In this document: positions 6,166 through 10,606 of the stretch, piece after piece
Layout: each line of letters begins with the position of its first letter
Position numbering within the stretch: the stretch's first letter is position 1
Assembly (NCBI GenBank): GCA_946481105.1
Contig: CAMLMM010000070.1
Coordinates: forward strand, 1-10,606
Length of the DNA stretch: 10,606 bases
Reading direction: 5' to 3'
DNA from: an uncultured Alphaproteobacteria bacterium
GTDB lineage: Bacteria; Pseudomonadota; Alphaproteobacteria; Micavibrionales; Micavibrionaceae
The notes under the pieces: generated by a model
Seen by the model: only the letters and a program-made list of their open reading frames with translations
Told to the model about the DNA's origin: nothing
Database searches by the model: none
Position numbers and translations under genes: made by a program

Positions 6166-8640
6166 ATGAAATTCATTGGGCGGTTTATCTTATTTCTTTT
6201 ATCTCTTGGCTTTATTGGGGCGTTTGCCGGAGTCATCGTTATCGGCGCCGTCATTTACAAATATGGTCAGAATTTACCTGACTTCACGGCACTAAAAGAC
6301 TACCGTCCAGCGGTTGTTACGCGCGTTCATGCCGCTGATGGGCGTTTCCTCGCCGAATTTGCGCAGGAAAAACGTATTTTCGTTCCTATCACCGAAATTC
6401 CCGACCGCGTGAAAAATGCATTCATATCGGCAGAAGACCAGAATTTCTATGAGCATAAAGGCGTTGATTTAACCGCTGTTGCCCGCGCCGTCATCATCAA
6501 CTTGAAGAACCGCGGCCAGAATCGCCGTCCGATGGGCGCGTCCACGATTACGCAACAGGTCGCCAAAAACTTCCTGCTGACGAATGAAGCGACCTATGAC
6601 CGCAAAATCCGTGAGGCCATCCTCGCTTACAAAATTGAACAGGCCCTGCCGAAGGACCGTATTTTCGAACTCTATCTCAACCAGATTTATTTCGGCGCGC
6701 GTGCTTATGGTGTGGCTGCGGCCTCACTCCATTATTTTAATAAACCACTCAGCGAACTGACGATTGAGGAGGCGGCCTTTCTGGCTGGCCTGCCCAAAGC
6801 CCCCAATAACTATGACCCGGTCAAGCATCATGAAGAAGCCGTCATCCGCCGTAACTATGTTATTGGTCGTATGCTTATAGACGGGCATATTTCAAGCCTG
6901 GAGGCCGCAGAGGCCGAAAAACAACCTTTGGTGACAACCACGCCGAAGGAGGATGATGTGGTCAATGCGCCGTATTTCGCCGAAGAAATCCGCCGTGAAC
7001 TGAAAAAATCCTATGGCGATAACGGATTATACCGGGGCGGGCTGTCCGTTCGGTCCAGCATCGATCCGAAGCTTCAGGCAATTGCTGAAACCGCACTGCA
7101 CAATGGGCTGATGTCCTTTGACCGCCGCAAAGGTTGGCGCGGCCCCGTCAAAAAAGAAAACGTCGGAAGCTATCCGCAGATACTGAATGCCCTTGCTTTG
7201 CCAAACGGCATGCTGGACAGCTGGAAGCTTGCCATGGTGATGGATGCGACATCCAGTCAGGCTAATATAGGTCTGGCAGATGGAACGAAAGACGGCCTGT
7301 TTGCTGAAGATGTGACCTGGGCTGCCGGGTCTAACACCCCATTGAAACGCGGCGACATCATTATGGTGGAACGGGCAAATGTCGAAATTCCGGCCAAAGA
7401 TAAAAAAGACCCGCCCCAACAGAAAGACGTCTATCGCCTGCGTCAGGTGCCACTGGTTCAGGGGTCATTCGTCGCGCTGGACCCCAATACCGGACGCGTT
7501 CTGGCAATGCAGGGCGGCTGGAAATTTGACGGTAGCGAGTTCAATCGCGCAACACAGGCCAAGCGCCAGCCGGGCTCCGCCTTTAAGCCCTTCGTTTACC
7601 TTGCTGCGCTGGATCAAGGCTATACGCCATCCACCCTTATCCTTGACAGTCCTGTCACCTTTACCGATCAAGCCGGGAATGTCTGGAAACCGGAAAACTA
7701 CTCCGGCGACTTTCTCGGCCCTACCCCGCTGCGTGTCGGGATTGAAAAATCCCGCAATCTTATGACCATTCGCCTCGCCGAACAGGTCGGAATCAAGAAT
7801 GTCGTGGAATATGCCGAACGCTTTGGCATCACTCACAATATGGGACCGTATTTATCCAACGCGCTAGGTGCCAGTGAAACCACGCTGCTCCAGTTGACAA
7901 CTGCCTATGGCATGATCGTCAACGGCGGGAAAAAGATTTCGCCCAGCTTTATCGACCGTGTCCAGGACCGTAACGGCATCACCATTGAACGGACCGATGA
8001 CCGTACCTGCTATGGTTGTGGCCCGCTGATTAAATGGGAAACACAGACCACGCCGGATATCCCGGATAACCGTGAACAGATTGCCGACCCCCGTACTGCG
8101 TACCAGATGGTATCGATCCTCGAAGGCGTCGTGCAGCGCGGGACCGCCCGCTCACTAGCCAGTCTTGACCGTCCACTCGCCGGAAAAACAGGTACTACAA
8201 ACGATTCCAAAGATGTATGGTTTATTGGCTTTACTCCTGACCTCGTGGCTGGCGTATTCGTGGGCTATGACGAGCCGAAAACACTCGGGAAGAAAGAAAC
8301 TGGCGGGAGTGTCTCCGTCCCTATCTTCAAGGAATTCATGGAAAAAGCCCTGGCCGATGTTCCTGCAACACCGTTCCGTGTGCCACCGGGTGTGCGCATG
8401 GTACAAGTCAATGCGCGCTCCGGTACGCCAACGTCATCCGATGATCCAAATGCCATCTGGGAACCATTCCTCGCCGGCACCGAACCTGATCAGAACCCGC
8501 CATCCATGATGAATTATAGTGCTGAAACAAATGACGGAGATGGTGTTGTTATTGACCAGCCTCTGCCTGCCGGTGAGATGCTGGAACCAAACCCGGAACA
8601 GGAACCAGCCACCATGCAGGGGACAGGTGGATTATATTAA
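6166..8640 (+). CDS. mrcA: Penicillin-binding protein 1A, bifunctional peptidoglycan glycosyltransferase/transpeptidase
   Basis: An 824-residue class A penicillin-binding protein that polymerises and cross-links peptidoglycan in the periplasm. A single N-terminal anchor spans about residues 5-32. The glycosyltransferase domain contains EDQNFYEHKG with catalytic Glu90, GASTITQQVAKN (124-135), RKIREA and LYLNQIYFG. After an inserted beta-rich region (about 290-430), the transpeptidase has SAFK (Ser471, Lys474), SRN (529-531) and KTGT (674-677). DDRTCYGCG holds a CxxC pair (Cys615, Cys618). The tail past 740 is Pro/Glu-rich and probably unstructured. ATG 6166 is preferred to the in-frame TTG at 6148 because the anchor then starts at once; the ribosome site is weak for either. 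The spacer to rfbC is 83 bases with no clear promoter. Confidence 0.97.
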   Translation: MKFIGRFILFLLSLGFIGAFAGVIVIGAVIYKYGQNLPDFTALKDYRPAVVTRVHAADGRFLAEFAQEKRIFVPITEIPDRVKNAFISAEDQNFYEHKGVDLTAVARAVIINLKNRGQNRRPMGASTITQQVAKNFLLTNEATYDRKIREAILAYKIEQALPKDRIFELYLNQIYFGARAYGVAAASLHYFNKPLSELTIEEAAFLAGLPKAPNNYDPVKHHEEAVIRRNYVIGRMLIDGHISSLEAAEAEKQPLVTTTPKEDDVVNAPYFAEEIRRELKKSYGDNGLYRGGLSVRSSIDPKLQAIAETALHNGLMSFDRRKGWRGPVKKENVGSYPQILNALALPNGMLDSWKLAMVMDATSSQANIGLADGTKDGLFAEDVTWAAGSNTPLKRGDIIMVERANVEIPAKDKKDPPQQKDVYRLRQVPLVQGSFVALDPNTGRVLAMQGGWKFDGSEFNRATQAKRQPGSAFKPFVYLAALDQGYTPSTLILDSPVTFTDQAGNVWKPENYSGDFLGPTPLRVGIEKSRNLMTIRLAEQVGIKNVVEYAERFGITHNMGPYLSNALGASETTLLQLTTAYGMIVNGGKKISPSFIDRVQDRNGITIERTDDRTCYGCGPLIKWETQTTPDIPDNREQIADPRTAYQMVSILEGVVQRGTARSLASLDRPLAGKTGTTNDSKDVWFIGFTPDLVAGVFVGYDEPKTLGKKETGGSVSVPIFKEFMEKALADVPATPFRVPPGVRMVQVNARSGTPTSSDDPNAIWEPFLAGTEPDQNPPSMMNYSAETNDGDGVVIDQPLPAGEMLEPNPEQEPATMQGTGGLY

Positions 8641-8727
8641 TAAAAACATTTGGTAATAATATATCTTTATGATAAGTTCGCTCCGTTCTACCTCATCAGG
8701 GTTCCATTCCTGACCATAAAAAAAATG

Positions 8728-8758
8728 AAAAATCAGGTGCTCATCACCTGATTTTTTT
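8728..8758 (+). terminator. Intrinsic terminator after mrcA
   Basis: AAAAATCAGGTG (8728-8739) and its perfect complement form a 12-base-pair stem around the loop CTCAT (8740-8744), ending in seven Ts (8752-8758). The A-run on the left makes it usable from the other strand too. It sits 88 bases after the mrcA stop and isolates thrC. A smaller hairpin, TCAGG (8696-8700) with CCTGA (8709-8713), lies just before it. Confidence 0.9.
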
Positions 8759-8759
8759 A

Positions 8760-8768
8760 TGCTATAAT
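8760..8768 (+). promoter_or_regulatory. Extended -10 promoter for thrC
   Basis: TGCTATAAT is a perfect extended -10 element (TGn plus TATAAT, 8763-8768). It sits two bases after the T-run of the terminator. No convincing -35 exists at 16-18 bases, where the terminator stem lies, which is acceptable for an extended -10 promoter. The expected start near 8775 leaves a leader of about 17 bases and rules out the in-frame TTG at 8771 as a start codon. Confidence 0.65.
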
Positions 8769-8791
8769 GGTTGGATATTCAGGTCACCATC

Positions 8792-10162
8792 ATGCATTAT
8801 ATTTCGACACGCGGCTACAACACGCCGACTACATTTACTGATGTATTGCTCCAGGGCCTGGCCCCTGACGGTGGTCTGTTTATGCCTGCCAACTGGCCGC
8901 AGTTAAATGACATACCTCCTGAATCGCATTATAATCATATCGCCCTCCAGGTGATGGCGCCTTATATTGGTGGAACTTTACCAACCGATACCATAAAAAA
9001 AATTCTGCACGATACCTATAGCGCCAAAAATTTTACGACAGATGATATTACGCCCTTGCGGCCGATTGGGCCGGATGTGTATTTGCTGGAACTTTTTCAT
9101 GGCCCTACCCTGGCCTTCAAGGATATCGCCTTGCAGTTCCTGGCTCGACTCTTTGATGCCGTGCTGGAATCAAATGGCCAGCGGATCACCATTATCGGTG
9201 CAACCTCGGGTGATACCGGATCTGCGGCGATTGAAGCCTGCCGCGGGCGCAAGAATATAAACATTGTTATCCTGCACCCCAAAGGTCGGACCTCCGATAT
9301 CCAACGACGCCAAATGACCAGCGTAATTGAACCGAATGTTCATAATATTGCTATTGAAGGCACGTTTGATGATTGCCAGACTCTCGTCAAAAAATGTTTT
9401 GCCGATTCTGATTTACGTCAACAAAAAAACCTCTCTGCCGTCAATTCGATCAACTGGGCGCGCATCATGGCGCAGATTGTTTATTATGTGGAAGCTGCGC
9501 ATGAGCTAAAAGCGGCACCTGCTTTTGCCGTCCCTACCGGGAATTTCGGCAATATACTCGCCGCCTGGGTGGGGAAAAAAATGGGCGCCCCTATCGGACC
9601 GTTGGTTCTTGGTTCCAACCGCAATGATATCCTGACACGTTTCTTTGAAACAGGTGCCATGACCCTAGAACCGGTGGTCCCTAGCTACAGCCCCAGCATG
9701 GATATCCAGATTTCCAGCAATTTTGAGCGCTTCCTGTTTTCTGCACTGGATGACGATGCCCGCCAACTTTCTCACCTTATGAATGATCTCAAAGATAACG
9801 GCTCCTATAGCTTGCCTGCTCATATCATGATGGAAGCCCAGCAGGAATTTACCGCACTGCGTTGTTCCGATGATGATACTATCGCCACGATACGTGGCCT
9901 CTATGAAGCAACAGGCATTATTATTGATCCGCACACCGCCGTGGGTCTTTATGCGTTAAAAAATGCGGGGCTCGACTATGACGGGCCGCAAGTAGCTCTC
10001 GCCTGTGCTCACCCCGCCAAATTCCCGGATGTAGTGAAAAAAGCAACGGGCGGCACCCCGGAATTACCAGCGCATCTGGCCGACCTGATGGACCGCCCCG
10101 AAAAATTTACCATCATGGAAAATGATCTGGAGAAGCTGAAAGCTTTCGTTCTGGCGACGTGA
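8792..10162 (+). CDS. thrC: Threonine synthase
   Basis: A 456-residue pyridoxal-phosphate enzyme that converts O-phospho-L-homoserine to threonine, the last step of that pathway, in the cytoplasm. The opening STRGYNTPTTF and the FHGPTLAFKD block, with Lys110 as the Schiff-base lysine, are hallmarks of the bacterial long form. GATSGDTGSAA (136-146) is the phosphate-binding loop; SAVNSINWARIMAQ and PTGNFGN follow in family order. The start is ATG 8792, with AGGT (8781-8784) seven bases upstream. A tandem stop, TGA then TAA, ends the gene. No thrA or thrB lies beside it, and its own terminator and promoter signals upstream suggest it is transcribed alone. No threonine leader peptide is visible. 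Confidence 0.97.
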   Translation: MHYISTRGYNTPTTFTDVLLQGLAPDGGLFMPANWPQLNDIPPESHYNHIALQVMAPYIGGTLPTDTIKKILHDTYSAKNFTTDDITPLRPIGPDVYLLELFHGPTLAFKDIALQFLARLFDAVLESNGQRITIIGATSGDTGSAAIEACRGRKNINIVILHPKGRTSDIQRRQMTSVIEPNVHNIAIEGTFDDCQTLVKKCFADSDLRQQKNLSAVNSINWARIMAQIVYYVEAAHELKAAPAFAVPTGNFGNILAAWVGKKMGAPIGPLVLGSNRNDILTRFFETGAMTLEPVVPSYSPSMDIQISSNFERFLFSALDDDARQLSHLMNDLKDNGSYSLPAHIMMEAQQEFTALRCSDDDTIATIRGLYEATGIIIDPHTAVGLYALKNAGLDYDGPQVALACAHPAKFPDVVKKATGGTPELPAHLADLMDRPEKFTIMENDLEKLKAFVLAT

Positions 10163-10211
10163 TAAATAAACCTTGGTATTCATTTTTATAAATGGGTGCG
10201 GCAATACAAAT

Positions 10212-10227
10212 TTTTTCAATAAGTTAG
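10212..10227 (+). repeat. 16-base direct repeat, copy 1
   Basis: TTTTTCAATAAGTTAG occurs here and again, exactly, at 10383-10398. The bases after each copy stay loosely alike (a CG, a T-run, then CTT). The two copies flank a gene-free segment of 155 bases. The second copy lies 31 bases from the tRNA fragment. Confidence 0.7.
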
Positions 10228-10292
10228 CTTCGCTTTGATCTTAGGCACATCAATGGTACTTCCAGTTTTTAGGGACAAATGTAATTTGAACT

Positions 10293-10340
10293 GAATATAC
10301 CCTGGAATATACCCTAAAAATGCATGGATGTCAGGGTATA
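10293..10340 (+). repeat. Cluster of TATACCCT repeats, direct and inverted
   Basis: GAATATACCCT occurs at 10293-10303 and 10305-10315 (period 12). An inverted copy, CAGGGTATA, is at 10332-10340, complementary to TATACCCTG at 10296-10304 over nine bases. Short iterated sites of this sort near a tRNA attachment site can be protein-binding sites for recombination, but that role is inferred. Confidence 0.5.
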
Positions 10341-10382
10341 GCCCCGGAAGCCCCCGGACAGCAAATAGGCGGAAAATATATA

Positions 10383-10398
10383 TTTTTCAATAAGTTAG
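10383..10398 (+). repeat. 16-base direct repeat, copy 2
   Basis: The second exact copy of TTTTTCAATAAGTTAG. On the minus strand it lies just downstream of the CCA end of the tRNA fragment, so it belongs to the tRNA's 3' flank. Copy 1, 171 bases away, may be a relic of an earlier insertion or rearrangement at this site. Confidence 0.7.
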
Positions 10399-10429
10399 AT
10401 ACGATTTTGGATTTTCTTGGAAGATGTAT

Positions 10430-10474
10430 TGGTTGCGGGAGCCAGATTTGAACTGACGACCTTCAGGTTATGAG
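10430..10474 (-). pseudogene. 3' fragment of initiator tRNA (tRNA-fMet), probable attachment site
   Basis: On the minus strand 45 bases read as the 3' part of an initiator tRNA: anticodon loop CTCATAA with anticodon CAT, stem CCTGA, variable AGGTC, T arm GTCAG/TTCAAAT/CTGGC with all five pairs formed, acceptor TCCCGCA, then ACCA. Position 72 is A, as in initiator tRNAs whose first pair is mismatched. The 5' half is absent: the bases past 10474 cannot form the anticodon stem, D arm or acceptor. This is the expected leftover of integration into the 3' end of a tRNA gene, breaking at the anticodon loop. Since the flank beyond CCA (lower coordinates) is host DNA, the element should lie to the right. 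Confidence 0.75.
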
Positions 10475-10606
10475 TTTTAGGTCGGTAGTTTTGCTCAAGA
10501 TTAATAGAGATTTATTTTCATTTATAATCAATATGATAAAATTTATATTAGCATTTACAAAAACAACCCTATATTGACGAAAACTGCTCAAAAAGGTAGC
10601 ACTATG
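10475..10606 (+). mobile_element. AT-rich left edge of a putative integrated element
   Basis: Starting right at the break in the tRNA, these 132 bases are about 27% GC by hand count, clearly poorer than the genes to the left. They contain no complete gene. TGCTCAA occurs twice (10492-10498 and 10585-10591), and TATGAT (10532-10537) could be a -10 box, though no good -35 is seen. The edge is inferred from the tRNA fragment and the composition change. The element's type is unknown because it continues outside the window. Confidence 0.5.
10604..10606 (+). CDS. Possible start codon of a gene running out of the window
   Basis: The last three bases are ATG, with AAGG (10593-10596) seven bases upstream, an ideal ribosome-site spacing. 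The gene would read rightward into the putative element. Nothing of its product is visible, so no function is proposed. Confidence 0.35.

Noticed and set aside
8771..8791. TTG 8771 as the start of thrC.
   Set aside because: It falls between the -10 box and the expected transcription start, and ATG 8792 has a well-placed AGGT.
8641..8791. A threonine riboswitch or attenuator before thrC.
   Set aside because: There is no leader peptide or Thr/Ile codon run, and the promoter lies after the hairpins, so they are not in the thrC leader.
10181..10216. A terminator after thrC from CATTT/AAATG (10181-10194) and the T-run at 10211-10216.
   Set aside because: The stem is only five A/T-rich pairs and the T-run is 16 bases further on.
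10475..10510. A diverged 5' half completing the initiator tRNA on the minus strand.
   Set aside because: A GAGCA is found at about the D-arm distance, but the anticodon stem partner TCAGG, the D stem and the acceptor partner are all absent.
1..10606. A CRISPR array, toxin-antitoxin pair or defence island in the window.
   Set aside because: There is no regular repeat-spacer array, no paired small genes of that kind, and the main genes are recognisable housekeeping functions.

Overview
The window looks like a stretch of ordinary chromosome from an alphaproteobacterium, probably a compact, moderate-GC genome, ending on the right at what appears to be the edge of an integrated element. The alphaproteobacterial assignment rests on the initiator-tRNA fragment at the right end, the long-form LeuA and the style of the penicillin-binding protein 1A. 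It is an inference and I cannot name a genus.

Layout, left to right. Positions 1-1881 carry a cut-off C-terminus and three co-directional plus-strand genes: a small two-helix membrane protein of unknown function (196-678), a HAD phosphatase of the beta-phosphoglucomutase-like type (721-1401) and an NTF2/SnoaL-like protein (1489-1881). The last gene's Shine-Dalgarno sequence can be masked by an upstream complement. A beta-carbonic anhydrase (1882-2505, minus) abuts the NTF2-like gene tail to tail. It is divergent from a small exported protein with two CX3C motifs (2602-2925), which in turn overlaps the stop of leuA (2922-4601, minus, TTG start).

A 90-base divergent spacer separates leuA from rfbD (4692-5540) and rfbC (5537-6082), the last two enzymes of dTDP-L-rhamnose synthesis, which overlap by ATGA. 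The class A penicillin-binding protein 1A gene (6166-8640) follows. A strong intrinsic terminator (8728-8758) then leads into a consensus extended -10 promoter for thrC, threonine synthase (8792-10162).

From 10163 to 10606 there is no complete gene. This part holds a 16-base direct repeat, a cluster of TATACCCT repeats and, at 10430-10474 on the minus strand, the 3' 45 bases of an initiator tRNA (CAT anticodon loop through CCA). The 5' half is missing. Beyond it the DNA becomes very AT-rich, and a well-spaced ribosome site and ATG occupy the last bases. This is the expected picture of a tRNA attachment site: host chromosome to the left, element to the right, with the intact tRNA predicted at the element's far end.

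Functionally the window mixes amino-acid biosynthesis (leucine, threonine), envelope construction (rhamnose precursor, peptidoglycan) and CO2/bicarbonate metabolism. The gene order suggests housekeeping DNA rather than a defence or secondary-metabolite locus. I see no clear undescribed multi-gene system inside the window. The places most worth following are the element boundary, the switch-like leader of the NTF2-like gene, and the two uncharacterised small proteins.
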